Below, piece by piece: positions 14,001-32,544 of a stretch of DNA of 64,000 nucleotides. The stretch's first letter is position 1, and every line of letters starts with the position of its first letter. The notes under the pieces were generated by a model. The model did not search any database. It worked only from the letters and a program-made list of their open reading frames with translations, and was not told where the DNA came from. The position numbers and the translations under genes are program-made. The stretch is from Oscheius sp. JU75 (lineage: Eukaryota; Nematoda; Chromadorea; Rhabditida; Rhabditidae), in contig JASJZC010000005.1 in the NCBI GenBank assembly GCA_037178855.1, forward strand, positions 5,394,001 to 5,458,000, read 5' to 3'.

Positions 14001-14805
14001 ATGGAGAAGCCGAAAAAGAATCCCTTTGAAAATCGAATACTGGAAAGCATCCAGTCGACCATACTAAGCCCCAATTTAATGAAAATCCTCCCGAGTCCAA
14101 AAGAAAAAGGCTGGGCAATTGAGCACACGTCCATATTGTGCCCTGCCAATATTACCGACGAGGAGATTCGACTCAGTCGATCTGTTTCGTATGTATTTCC
14201 TTTTTACCGCAACGATCTTACTTTTAGAGATCCAGAATTCGAGGAAGAGATTAATCAGCGACTAGAAATCTACTGGAAAAGCGGAGTAGGATACGTACCC
14301 TCCCCAGACGGCCCTCGTCCAATTGTACTCGAAAGTCCGGTCATCAGCTGTCGAAGCGGCAGCAATACGACTCCAATGCTATCGGCTGTTCGGAAACGGT
14401 ATGAATCACCTGCAGCTCGTCCAGCTTTTGACAGAAAGCGATTTGTGACTATGCGTAATGCTAGAACGCAAACAGATGTTTCTATTCCGACGAATCTCAG
14501 TTTCGACTTTGCAAAAATACTCGGTATGATATTCTTTCATACATTTCACATTGGATTTTACAGGTGAACACTTCTCTTACAAAGAAACTGAAAAGGTGAA
14601 TGAGGAGGAGGAAGAGGAAGAAGAGTTCAACGTAAGCCTCAACACTTCAATGCCTCGCCGCCTTATTTTCCAAGACGAATCATTCGCCGAAAGCTTCTTC
14701 AGCAAGGAAGAGGTACATTTCTTGACAGCCAAACACGCATTGTTTGCAGGATACAAGCAGCGAGAAGATGCACGATTTAGACGGTTCAGCCAGTTGTTGT
14801 CCTGA
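14001..14805 (+). CDS. spat-1: Bora (Aurora borealis) homologue, cell-cycle activator of PLK1
   Basis: Three exons, with introns at about 14190-14228 and 14525-14564. The N-terminus KNPFENRILESIQSTILSPN followed by KGWAIEHTSILCPANITDEE matches the conserved Bora segment (NPFE ... SP ... W-x-I-[DE]-H ... L-x-P-x-x-I-x-x-E-E-I), the region that promotes PLK1 activation by Aurora A. Several Ser-Pro and Thr-Pro sites are visible (ILSPN, LPSPK, YVPSPDGP, ESPVIS, YESPAA), as expected for a Cdk-phosphorylated protein. The rest is acidic and disordered with a run of Glu near 14600. The C. elegans counterpart is SPAT-1; I assign it on the N-terminal motif only. An acceptor-like TTATTTCAG at about 13972 lies just upstream. 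TRMT112 begins 238 bases downstream. Confidence 0.72.
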
Positions 14806-15043
14806 ACTCTGCCTCGATCTCTCCCCAATCCGAGCCGATTGATCCCCTGTAGACTTTCCCTTATTCATCATATTTTCGAGCCTCGGGTTTCTTGTAGATT
14901 TCCCAGCCATACGTGTCCTTGTTATATTCCCCAAGTCATTCAATAAAATAATCATCCAGTTTGTTTGCCCATCTTCAAAATTGCGTTGATAGCGCTGGTT
15001 ATTTTTTCTGTTTTGAAAGTTCGTGATAACATGCTTGCCTAGG

Positions 15044-15636
15044 ATGAAGCTTCTCACCCACAACTTCTTGTCTTCCAAGTTTTTGAAGGTTAGTTGCCTC
15101 GGTATAGGTACGGCAGTGGCTTACCTTTCTTATTCTGTTTCTAATTAACATTGTTCAGGGAGCCACAGCCGGATATCCGTTGAAAATACACTGCACGAAG
15201 AAGGAAGCTTCCAGCTCGGATTACGACGATGATATTCTGGTCAATGCTGTCAAAAAGGTATGTTTCCTTCTATTTGAACTTGACTGCACGTCTCATGTCT
15301 GTCGAGTTGAAATATCAATAGTTTCATATAAAAAAAAACTGCCCTTTCCCTTTTCAGATTGAGTATTCTGCTCTTCGCGAAGCTGCCATTGCTATTGGCG
15401 AGGGAAACAATCTGCCTGAGCAGCTGCCGGAGACTGATATTAAGAAATGGTCTCAGGATTTGAAGAATGAGGTAATTTGTTACTCTAACTCACCCTTTCA
15501 CTCTTATGTTCAGCTCCATCGGATTCTTTTCTGTATTGAAGTTATCGAGGGCGAGCTAGAATGTCCGGATACTGGCAGGCGCTTCCCTGTGAAGGAAGGA
15601 ATTCCCAACATGCTCTGTTCGGAACAAGAACTCTAA
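15044..15636 (+). CDS. TRMT112/Trm112 methyltransferase-activating subunit
   Basis: The start MKLLTHNFLSSKFLKG is the diagnostic N-terminus of Trm112, a small zinc-binding partner that stabilises and activates several tRNA, rRNA and protein methyltransferases (Trm9/ALKBH8, Trm11, HEMK2, BUD23 families). Exons at about 15044-15088, 15159-15258, 15359-15471 and 15515-15636 give a protein of about 125 residues, the usual length. The C-terminal part IEGELECPDTGRRFPVKEGI and PNMLCSEQEL keeps the C-x-x-C-like region and the conserved PNML end. GCTTGCCTAG immediately before the ATG suits a trans-splice acceptor. With Bora 238 bases upstream on the same strand it looks like the downstream gene of an operon. 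Confidence 0.93.
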
Positions 15637-15796
15637 CTGGCAATCTAGCGCCTCCTCTCATCATTTATACCTTTTACTTTGTTGAATGTTGTGTTGTTCG
15701 TCCATCTACCCGGTAAACATTTGTTCGTGACCTCGTTTCAGTTGGAATTCCTTGAGTCTCGGTAAGGTGGAAAGCAAGAAGACAGTGAGATGCACT

Positions 15797-16657
15797 TTAT
15801 TTTTCGAAAACACCGTTCTTGCTGGTTTCTTCGAGATCCATGGAGATCTTCTTGGTGATGAGCATAGCAGGTTTCTCGTCCTTCGGAAGCCACGGTTTCC
15901 CCTCGAAGTCCTTGTAGATCTCAGCAGGAATTCTCTCTAAAAACTTGTAGTTCAGCTTGGCCATGTTTTGCAGATTGGCCTCTCCGGTCACGATGCCGAC
16001 ACTGTACTGGAGTCCCTCGCGAGCCGCAACTTCAGCAGTCAGCTTCATCACCACGGGATAGACCGTACTGCTGATCCTTTGTCTCCGCAGAATACTGGGA
16101 GTGTATGCGCACCTAAAGTTAGGTAGCTCTTATCTAAAGTTAGGAAAACCTTACTCGTTGTGAAGGTAGCGATCGACGCCGAGAATCTCGAAATGACGAT
16201 GCTCGCCGAATCCGAGCACAGCTCCCACGAGGTTTAACGGATCGTTCGGATTGCTCAGCTCGATCGGGATACGAGGACGCGGGTCCTTAGTGGGGTCCTT
16301 GTAGACGACGTCCTGTAGAGCCACACTGACGATCTCGTCGTTCGAGTTCAGGGCGAAATAGCTATACGGATAGCGAGTGACGTTGAAAAGGAACGGCCAA
16401 GTGAATTCGAGTAGAGCCTTCTTCCCTTCAGCTCCCTGTGCAGTAGGTTCACTCTTGAGAAAGTCCTCGAGAGTCGGAATGAGCAGCGGCACATGCTCTA
16501 GACGGGCACGAACCAGTTTGAAGCTGCCGAAGTCGTGAACGATGTCATCCTTTGTGATGTAGTTGCGAAGATGCTCGATTGGACGGGGATACGTCTCCAG
16601 TTTGCTTGAAGTAGACGAGAAGAGACGAGTGGAGAAGGACTTCGGGCAGAGCCGCAT
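15797..16657 (-). CDS. GNAT-fold-like protein, possibly mitochondrial (hypothetical)
   Basis: Two exons separated by a short intron at about 16112-16154 give about 270 residues. The N-terminus MRLCPKSFSTRLFSSTSSKL is rich in Ser, Arg and hydrophobic residues without acids, which suits a mitochondrial targeting peptide. The body resembles the nematode GNAT-like group with RARLEHVPLLIPTLEDFLKS, LVGAVLGFGEHRHFEILGVD and, near the end, YSVGIVTGEANLQNMAKLNY, where an acetyl-CoA-binding helix would lie. I do not see an unmistakable Q/R-x-x-G-x-G/A motif, so activity is unproven. The intron contains two copies of CTAAAGTTAGG. It ends NGVFEK. Convergent with TRMT112, about 160 bases between stops. 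Confidence 0.6.
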
Positions 16658-16798
16658 GCTGTGCTGTCTTCAGCTAGAATGGGCTCTGCTACTGGGACAA
16701 TAATTAAGAGTTTGACTTGTCGAGTCTAATACTCATCATAATTGGAAACTTGGAAAAATAGTTTGCTGTACATTGTAGTAGCTAGACAGAAAGTGTTT

Positions 16799-17291
16799 CT
16801 ACTTGCATTGTGACCTGTGGAGCTTGAAAGCTTCAATCCGCCCAACATTCTTCGGACTGTTTACAGACAGCCGCTGGAACTTGGCAAGCAATTGTTCTAG
16901 GGCACTTTCGATATGGTGCCTTGGTAATTTTTCTCCCTGATATTCGACAATCTCTGCTTTCTTTGAACGTTTTAAACTTCAGTATATGTCAGAAGTAGTA
17001 GAATAGGAGTACGATTTATTAGGAAAAGGTTCGGGAACAGTAGTTCAACTTGTCGAGAGTATAGACTAGAACCGTAGTAGTCTAAATGTCTCTGCGTCTA
17101 CAAACACAAACTTATATTGAATAAGTTAATCACATTACTGCAGACGTAGACGACGGAAAACGTCTTTTGGTGGGAGCAGCATCTTCAGAATAACAAGACA
17201 ATATGTTTTTGAAGCGTTCCTTCCGATAATCCTTGACCAAAACACCCGAATGATAAAGATGCGTCCCTTTGTTGCAAGTATGATTTAATTT
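16799..17291 (-). CDS. Hypothetical protein, C-terminal part (5' end not resolved)
   Basis: Three exons (about 17139-17291, 17073-17097, 16799-16953) join in phase. The first contains CNKGTHLYHSGVLVKDYRKE followed by RFKNILSCYSEDAAP, the second RHLDYY, and the third EIVEYQGEKLPRHHIESALE and then LLAKFQRLSVNSPKNVGRIE before the TAG at 16799. Composition and preserved splice phase look like real coding sequence, but none of the frames is long, so it is easily missed. Upstream, around 17330-17430, there are further plausible minus-strand coding stretches (MKHGCAIWMTFSARDRE) that I could not join cleanly. I do not recognise the family. It would be divergent from the plus-strand gene starting at 17502. 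Confidence 0.4.
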
Positions 17292-17501
17292 CTTTTAGAG
17301 AATCGTATAATCAATAAAAATGTTACGAAGAGCAAAGATGCATTACGTCCAAGTTCCTAAAATTGCAGAACAGCTGTTTCGCGGTCTCGAGCGGAAAAGG
17401 TCATCCAAATAGCGCAACCATGCTTCATTACAACAGCCCACACTATCACATGTTTATCATTTCTGCCCCTTTATAACTTTGAACATTGGTTGTTTACAGT
17501 A

Positions 17502-18561
17502 ATGGACCAGTCTCCCAAGAAGAAAACAGTCACTGCAGGGGGAATGACTAGGAAATCGCAGGTTCTAGAGATATCTCTTCATGAGATTGCCTCTGTTTCA
17601 GCTGAACAGAAGACAACAGCTAGTAAACAGTGACCAGCCAGGTCCGTCAACGTCCAGAGACACATTTCGAGACCCAACTCCGTTTTTGGAAACCGGTAAT
17701 TCGATGAAGTGAGGTCGAGAGTAAAAGGGTCAGTCATTCTCTGCTTTCAGCGCCCTCTCCCTCGAAGAGGAAGATTTCGGTCATGGTGAAGGTATGCCCT
17801 TTTGGTTCTAGGTCAGAGATTCTTTTCCAGCTATATCCGAAGACCCAAATGACGACTACCCATTCGGTATTGATCTTGGACCAAGGTGGGGCTCTTTTGC
17901 TGTATTTTATTTTGGACAGAGATGAAAAAAGATGCGAGCTTTAGTGAGAGACAAAGCCTTTTGGCACGCCAGCGTCTGATCGAGGAGGTCATTCAGGAAC
18001 AGAATCAAAGCCATTCTTTCGACCAGGTTTGTTCTCATTCTGTCTAAAAGGAGCTGAAAATAGGAGGTGCTGGAAGAGTTGGAAAGTGCCAAGATGCAAC
18101 GGGTCTTTCCAGACCGTGGAGAAGAAACGGAGCAGCACCAACCACGCGTCGCCAATGCAATACAGTGAGTTCTAAAGGTTTTTTATTATTCTCCCTTACT
18201 TTCGGAAACCGAGTCGTTTCAGTCACGAATTGACCCCTCGAGCTGAGGCAGCTATCGCAAGCTACATGGTCAGAAAGTATTCCGGTAGGTGGAACTGCAT
18301 AGTAGATACCCCTCTGAATAGAACCGTCTCGTTTGGACCGAATCCTGGAACGCCCTCCTCTCGATGAGTCTCGAGCCGTGAACATTCTCCCAGCCAGTCG
18401 CAATATTGAACTGCCGGTCAACAGCTTGGTTGCTTTTGGGCGACGTCCCTCATCCTCCAATGGAAATCTCCGCAACAGTAGGTTTCCTTTCTCGAGACAA
18501 TACCTGCTTCTTCTATGTGAGAAGCTATTCTAAATTTTCCTTTTGAATCAAAGATAATTAA
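17502..18561 (+). CDS. Hypothetical, mostly disordered protein
   Basis: About eight short exons with small introns give a charged, Ser/Pro-rich protein. It begins [20 protein letters not shown] and continues with [18 protein letters not shown] and [15 protein letters not shown] helical stretch follows ([20 protein letters not shown], then [15 protein letters not shown]), and the last part reads [34 protein letters not shown] and [16 protein letters not shown]. No domain is recognised. The basic N-terminus and Ser-Pro sites would suit a nuclear or cell-cycle-regulated protein, but that is inference. The end is uncertain: a spliced last exon gives a stop at 18559-18561, while read-through gives one at 18533. 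The BTBD gene starts only 27 bases after the spliced end. Confidence 0.5.
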
Positions 18562-18587
18562 CGTACGGCGAGAAGTCCCCAACTAAA

Positions 18588-21260
18588 ATGTCTCCAGGAA
18601 GAGTTGCGAACGCCGTCGAAAACAATCCTCTCGGCTGGCAAGCCTCGAAGAAGACTCTGAAGGAGCGGGTCGAGTTCATGTTCTGCAATGAGCTAATGGC
18701 CGACGTCTATTTCTTCGTGGGAAAAGACGAACATCGTCAGAGAATCCCAGCTCACAAGTTTGTTCTTTCCGTCGGATCTGTTGTTTTCGATGCAATGTTC
18801 AACGGAGGACTCACTCCTCAGAACTCTCGAGGTCAGTCTTACAGTTGCAAAATGAAGGAAGTGCTATTAGATCCGCTGGAAATCGAACTGCCCGATGTCG
18901 AGCCGTCTGCCTTCACAATTCTTCTCAAATTCCTCTACACTGATAACTTGAAGATTATTGAGCCCGAAAATGTGATGACAACGCTATATACTGGTCTGAC
19001 TTTACTCTTCTTCTTTACTGAACCCATTTCAAGCAAAAAAGTATGCTGTTCCCGCTATGGAAAAGGCTTGTGTCGACTTTTTGAAGGAGCGGCTCGGAGC
19101 TGATAACGCCTTCATGTTGCTCACTCAGGTAATCGCACTTTTATTTGAAATGAACTGACCTTTTCTAGGCTCGACTCTTCGACGAACCTCAACTAGAGCA
19201 GCTATGTTTAGAGGTCATTGACAGGAGCACTCACGAGGCTTTGTCTGGAGATGGTGAGGGTACTCCTGTGCAAATAAGCGCTGAACTTTTAGGTTTCACC
19301 GAAATCGACAGAGATACTCTTTCTGCTGTGCTGTCCAGGGATACGTTGCGAGTCAGGGAGTCCGTCTTGTTCCAGGTGAGTACCTGAATAGAGTGGGAGC
19401 CACGCTCTCTTCATACCCGTAAAATATATTGGATAGTGATTGCTTAGAAGGTAAAAACGTATCGATGCTCGATGTTTATTCGCCCTTATCTGATTCTAGT
19501 TGAGACGGATTGAACAGCGTTTGGCCGATCCGCCGGCTTTAATTAATTCGGGCATGTTCACGAAGTGGACCTTGTCTCCGTTCTTCTCGAGAAGACAAGC
19601 TGTCTCCTCGCTTCCCTCGTGCATGTTGACATTTTTGTTGGCTACGAGCGTTACAAGCAAAATTGGCCGCATCCTCTCCGTCACTTCGATCATCTCCATC
19701 TCGGCCAGAATCTTGTCTTGTGTTCGGGTGGAAAAACTTGCGATACCAGAGACCAAGACCCTTCTCTAGAGGACAGAAACACGTATCCAGTAACACGATG
19801 GTAGAAACGCCGGTCGACGAATTTGACAGAGGTCACTTGGATGGGTTTTTGTCAGAAGCGAGACGTGAGCGAATGTCTTCACAGACTTCTCCCTGAGAAC
19901 GAGGTCCGACCCCAGAGAAGAGAATGTTCCCCTCTCGACCACCAAACACAGAAATAATAGAAAGTAGACTGTCCTACTGTAAAACTTTTGTTCTGCGCGA
20001 CGTTGCGAATGCTTGAAAAGCCATGATCGATGTCATCCGAGGGAACAGATAGGCACTGTTTCCTCGGATAACATCGATCTTGGCCTTTGCCATGCAGTTT
20101 GTCTCCTTGAGTGTTCTCTACTGTCCCATTGCTTGGCTGTGTCCACCGAGGTCTTCAAATCCTGTCACACATTAATAGAGTACTCCACCTAGGTTCAAAA
20201 CATTGTGAAAGGTATAGAAACACTTACTCTGTAGTGAGTAGGTCTACACATGGCAATCCTCGGAACAATTATGTTCATCGTCCGTCTAATGCGAATACAA
20301 AGTTGTTTTTTAACTTCAATTACAACAATGTTTCAGTCTGTAATTCGATGGGCTACCGAGGAATGTTCTCGAAGGGGATTTGACGACACTATTGAATCGA
20401 AAAGACAAGTCCTTGGAGACGTACTCTCGCTGATCCGATACCCTCTGATGACCATCGAGGAGTTTGCTCATACTGCAGGTTCCTTGAAAGAGTTCAGTAG
20501 TTTCACAACTCGTTTCAGCTCTGTCCGGACTCCTGTCCGATAGGGAAATGATCAATCTTTTCCTGTACTTCACGGTCAATCCTAAACCGCAAACTTCCTT
20601 TAACGATCGGTTTGTCTAGTATATATGGATAAAAGTAATTCTTTTCAGACCCCGCTGTGCTATGGCTGGAAAGGAGTTTGTGATCAGTCGCTTCCAAAGG
20701 AACGAGGCTCGGTGGGGATATACTGGTGTGCCGGACAGAATCAAGTTCGTTTACCTCTTGGTATATTAACAAAAAAACTTCAGGTTCACGGTGGACAGTC
20801 CCATCTACGTCATTGGCTTTGGTCTTTATGGAGGCATCATTGGTCCGCAAGAGTACAGCGTCAACATCCAGGTTCGTTGAAGTTTTGAAAGAAATTCATT
20901 TAAAATTAAGATTCTTCATTGTGGTACGGGCAAGGTCATTGCTGAGAATGACACTTCGTTTGTCTGCGACGGTTCCTCTTCCACTTTCCGTGTTCTGTTC
21001 CGCGATCCGGTCGAGATCACGCCCTCTGTTACCTACATTGCCAGTGCTTTGCTGAAGGTGAGAGGAGAAAAACTACTTCAGTTTATCATGAATTTCAGGG
21101 TAACGACTCTCACTACGGAACGAAAGGACTCCGTCGAATTGTCCATCAATATAATGGCGGAAGTGTGACGTTCCAATTCACCTACGCTGCAGGAAACAAC
21201 AATGGGACGAGTGTCGAAGACGGTCAGATCCCGGAGATTATGTTCTACACAAAGCACTGA
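18588..21260 (+). CDS. BTBD1/BTBD2-type BTB-BACK-PHR protein
   Basis: A substrate adaptor of the Cullin-3 ubiquitin ligase type. BTB domain: [20 protein letters not shown] and [18 protein letters not shown], then [20 protein letters not shown]. The 3-box/BACK region has [17 protein letters not shown] and [11 protein letters not shown], continuing in the exon from about 20336 with [14 protein letters not shown] and [15 protein letters not shown]. The C-terminal PHR domain has [57 protein letters not shown] and ends [20 protein letters not shown]. Order and spacing match human BTBD1/2 over full length; C. elegans HPO-9 is the likely relative. One intron (19377-20335) is about 20 times longer than the others because it houses a broken gene on the other strand. 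The stop is 40 bases from that of the convergent BOD1-like gene. Confidence 0.92.
19496..20278 (-). pseudogene. Amidinotransferase-family (COG1834-like) pseudogene nested in the BTBD intron
   Basis: On the minus strand inside the long BTBD intron lie pieces of an amidinotransferase/arginine-deiminase-fold enzyme in the right order but in changing frames. ATG at 20278 gives [17 protein letters not shown], then VEYSIN across an intron, the start motif MCxPxHFxVxYxIN. Later come [28 protein letters not shown] in a second frame, [17 protein letters not shown] in a third, [13 protein letters not shown], then DAANFACNA back in the third frame, and finally [19 protein letters not shown] to [17 protein letters not shown] before the TAG at 19496. 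The C-terminal GGSxxC is the usual catalytic cysteine region. At least four small frameshifts separate conserved blocks and the catalytic His/Asp part (PDxVFxAN) is not recognisable. Few substitutions suggest recent decay. Confidence 0.7.
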
Positions 21261-21299
21261 GATTCATTAGATACCCGTAGAATGCTTTTTGTAAATAGG

Positions 21300-22000
21300 T
21301 CACAATAAAATGTCTAGTTCTTCACCCGGTTGCTCTACTTGTTCTGACCGTTCCTCTCCAGAGTCTGCTTCTTTTTCTTCAGTCTCATCCTCGTTTGTTT
21401 CAATATCCATCGATTCTGCTCTATCCTTGTTCCGTTCCACAGAAGCCTCTCTTTCGACAGATTCCGTCTCCATGTCCTCCTCTTTCACATCGCCAGGTCT
21501 GATGACAGGCTCCAGCCCTAGTTCATTCCGAACCTAGAATTGCACCCCAGTCTGTGAAGCATGAAATAAACGAACTTTGTCCTCGACTCGATTGTATCCA
21601 AGAGACCAGATCCAGTCGTATTTGAAAGAGTCCTTCAGCTTGTTATCTATTCGTTGCTGTAATCTGAAACACATTTGAATCATTATCCATTTCTGGACTT
21701 ACTCTGGTCTGGTTGCATAGTTCTTGGTAGCACTCATGATATCCTCCTTCAACTTTCTGTCCGACATGTCCACAACGACTTCTCGGTTCGGAAAATACCG
21801 TCGAAATATTGCGTCGGATCTCTCCTTTCCCTCTTCCTAATAATTTTCATCAAGTAAAATGCAAGAAAACTCACTCGTAAGGTTTCAAAGAAGCCCTCCT
21901 CCTCGAGATTGGCCACGGCTCTTTTCACGAGATCACCAAAAACTCCCTCGTTCTTCAGCTGCTTGATGATCTTCTCCATAATCTCTTTCGAACTGGACAT
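21300..22000 (-). CDS. BOD1/SHG1-like protein
   Basis: Four exons with short introns. The N-terminal half MSSSKEIMEKIIKQLKNEGV, FGDLVKRAVANLEEEGFFET and, further on, TRPELQQRIDNKLKDSF resembles the BOD1/Shg1 helical domain (short helix ending in G-x-F, then a helix containing Q-x-x-[IV]-D-N). BOD1 regulates PP2A at kinetochores and Shg1 is a COMPASS (Set1) subunit. The C-terminal third is extremely acidic, full of Glu and Asp (EETEEKEADSGEERSEQVEQ). The similarity is limited to this N-terminal pattern, so the assignment is tentative. The gene converges on BTBD with a 39-base gap, implying overlapping 3' UTRs. Confidence 0.5.
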
Positions 22001-22224
22001 TTTCGGAACTGGTTCGATTGATATGAGACACGAGAAAGAATACTGGTAGGAGCTAAAAGGAGAAAACTTGGAGTGAAAAGCTCGTTCCAGCAGCGACGCA
22101 ACTTTGCGTACTTCGAAAGCACCTCCACTTTCCAATATTTTACCCAAAAAACTCAGATGAAAATAGATGTCACTCGAATTTTTATTTGCGAGTTCTCTCT
22201 GAGAAGAAGTATCGTATATGTGGA

Positions 22225-22992
22225 TCACTGGGGGATTTCGGGAACGTCGTAGCTCGAAAAGTGGAAGGTGAACGTGTAGAAATAGATGAAGACAGCGAGG
22301 ACGAGGTATCCACAGGTGACCAAAAACGACGAGGCGAAGTAGATCCTCGGTTCACAGTAGTTATTGGAGCTCTTCTTGTTCATATCATATCTGCTAAGCG
22401 ATCCAAAAGTGAGCACAGTTCCCATTATAAAGGCAATAACAGCGGTGTAGATGAAGCATCCCTTGATGAAGCGATAGCCTTTGGTGTTTTTCTCGGTACT
22501 CTTGCGGAACAGGAAGTAACAGCCACAGTGAATGATCCAGAGGATGCCAGTAGAAATGGCCCACGGCGGAAGCAAAGGCACCAGAGGACAGTGATGAAGA
22601 TACATAGTGCCGAGAGTGATCAGTCCAATGGGCACGAGGAGTAGCAGAACTCGCAGACAGCGACAAAGAGCCGTCTCACATCTGTTCGTGTAGACGAAGT
22701 GGAGATCGTCGATTGAACGCGGCTGGCTCCACGGGGGGACTTCCTCGTATTCGAGCACTTGAGCGACTTCTTGTCCAGTCACCAAATCTAGAGCCACTGG
22801 CGGGTTCGGAATCGGACCAGCACGATCCATCGTGGAAGAGAACTCGGCTACAGACGGCAGGGCCTCTAGAGTGCCATGTGGTTGTTCCCCTTTGACCGTG
22901 TTCGGGACATCGAAGCGAAGAGAAGGCTGGGCACGAAGAGAGGTAGTCGATGGATAGCGCACCGACTGACGAACACTGCTGACAGAGGTCAT
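22225..22992 (-). CDS. TMEM272-like four-pass membrane protein
   Basis: A single-exon frame of 255 codons. The first ~115 residues are cytosolic and disordered; the last ~140 have four hydrophobic segments: VLLLLVPIGLITLGTMYL, ISTGILWIIHCGCYFLF, FIYTAVIAFIMGTVLTFG and SFLVTCGYLVLAVFIYFYTF. A Cys-rich entry RCETALCRCLRV before TM1 and the H-C-P and N-Y-C-E-P-R loop residues resemble the nematode TMEM272-like group, whose function is not established. It ends SSYDVPEIPQ. Divergent from the small membrane protein gene starting at 23069, sharing a promoter region of under 80 bases. Confidence 0.72.
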   Translation of the reverse strand: MTSVSSVRQSVRYPSTTSLRAQPSLRFDVPNTVKGEQPHGTLEALPSVAEFSSTMDRAGPIPNPPVALDLVTGQEVAQVLEYEEVPPWSQPRSIDDLHFVYTNRCETALCRCLRVLLLLVPIGLITLGTMYLHHCPLVPLLPPWAISTGILWIIHCGCYFLFRKSTEKNTKGYRFIKGCFIYTAVIAFIMGTVLTFGSLSRYDMNKKSSNNYCEPRIYFASSFLVTCGYLVLAVFIYFYTFTFHFSSYDVPEIPQ

Positions 22993-23068
22993 TTGGAGAA
23001 CCGCCGAAGGAGCTGGAGCACGCTAGACAGAAGACTGTTTGGACTCTCTAGACACTCTAATCCCTGAC

Positions 23069-23583
23069 ATGTCAAGTGTGAGTACCAAAACTTTGTTTCC
23101 TTTATTAGTTTGACGACTTTCTCGACAGTAGAAGGTAGCGTCTTCAACTGGCAGCATTACTTACAGATGTGGATGCTGCTATTCACGTCGCTTCTCTTCG
23201 TGCCACTTCTGGCGATGTGTGGTCGAAGTGTGGAGGAGAAGAGGAAGAAGGCCGAATTGAAGAAGAAGAGGCAAGAGAAGCTGAAGAAGGAGACGGAGCA
23301 GCCACGATCGACTAGAAGGAAGAGCCCGAAGAGAAATACGCCGATTACCAGCGGAACCGGAGGAACTGCCAAACCCTACGCTGTATCCCCACTCGACATG
23401 ACTCAAAAGACAGCATCGTCTGATCCTGCGAAATCTCGTCTGCCTTTCGACTACCTCTCTCCTATCCAGTCACGAAAGACACAGTCTGCTTTGATCGTAG
23501 AAGAGGATCTCTGTCGATGCAAGGACTACGCTCCGGATCTCCTTGATCTGCAGTATCTCTTCGACCTCCTCAACGAGAACTAG
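23069..23583 (+). CDS. Small single-pass membrane protein with a Lys/Glu-rich helix (hypothetical)
   Basis: The main exon has one membrane segment, YLQMWMLLFTSLLFVPLLAM, then a long charged helix EEKRKKAELKKKRQEKLKKE and a Ser/Thr/Pro-rich region ending DLLDLQYLFDLLNEN. The long frame has no ATG at its beginning; the best solution is a micro-exon starting at the ATG at 23069 (7 bases, donor GTGTGAG) joined in phase to GACAG|TAGAAGG near 23130, giving MSIEGSVFNWQHYLQ. The short N-terminus would be luminal and the basic helix cytosolic. I do not recognise the family. It is divergent from the TMEM272-like gene. Confidence 0.55.
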
Positions 23584-24075
23584 ACCAAATATATTTTCCC
23601 TATAAAAACCTTAGCTGGTAGAAGTTGTTTATTGGTCGTAAAATATATAAATTTGACTCTATATTCCAGTGTGAGAACGTGACCAAATATAATGCAGAAG
23701 AGAGCCCAAACAAGAACAACAATCGTCGAAATGTTGGTGGAAAGCGATAATTACAGGCTGAACAGGCACAGAGGAAGTATACCTAGCTTAGATAATTTAT
23801 TAGGCGTCGCGGCTACAACAGGAGAGAGAGAGAGGAATAGCGAGGAAAGAATTATCCGCGAGGCTGCAAGTGACCGTCTGTCATGTGTGATTTGATCGCT
23901 AGCTGGAGTGAACTGAACTTTTGAAGAGAGCGAGAGAGAAAAAGGGATATTTACAAAACAACAAGAAATCTTTGGAAAAATGCTAACCGGGGAGAGCGAA
24001 AGACGGCATTCCCACAGGAGAAAAGAATTAAAGAGGCGGGAAGGCTCAACGGGTAAAGGACAAAGAACTAGAAAT

Positions 24076-32544
<8,469 letters not shown>

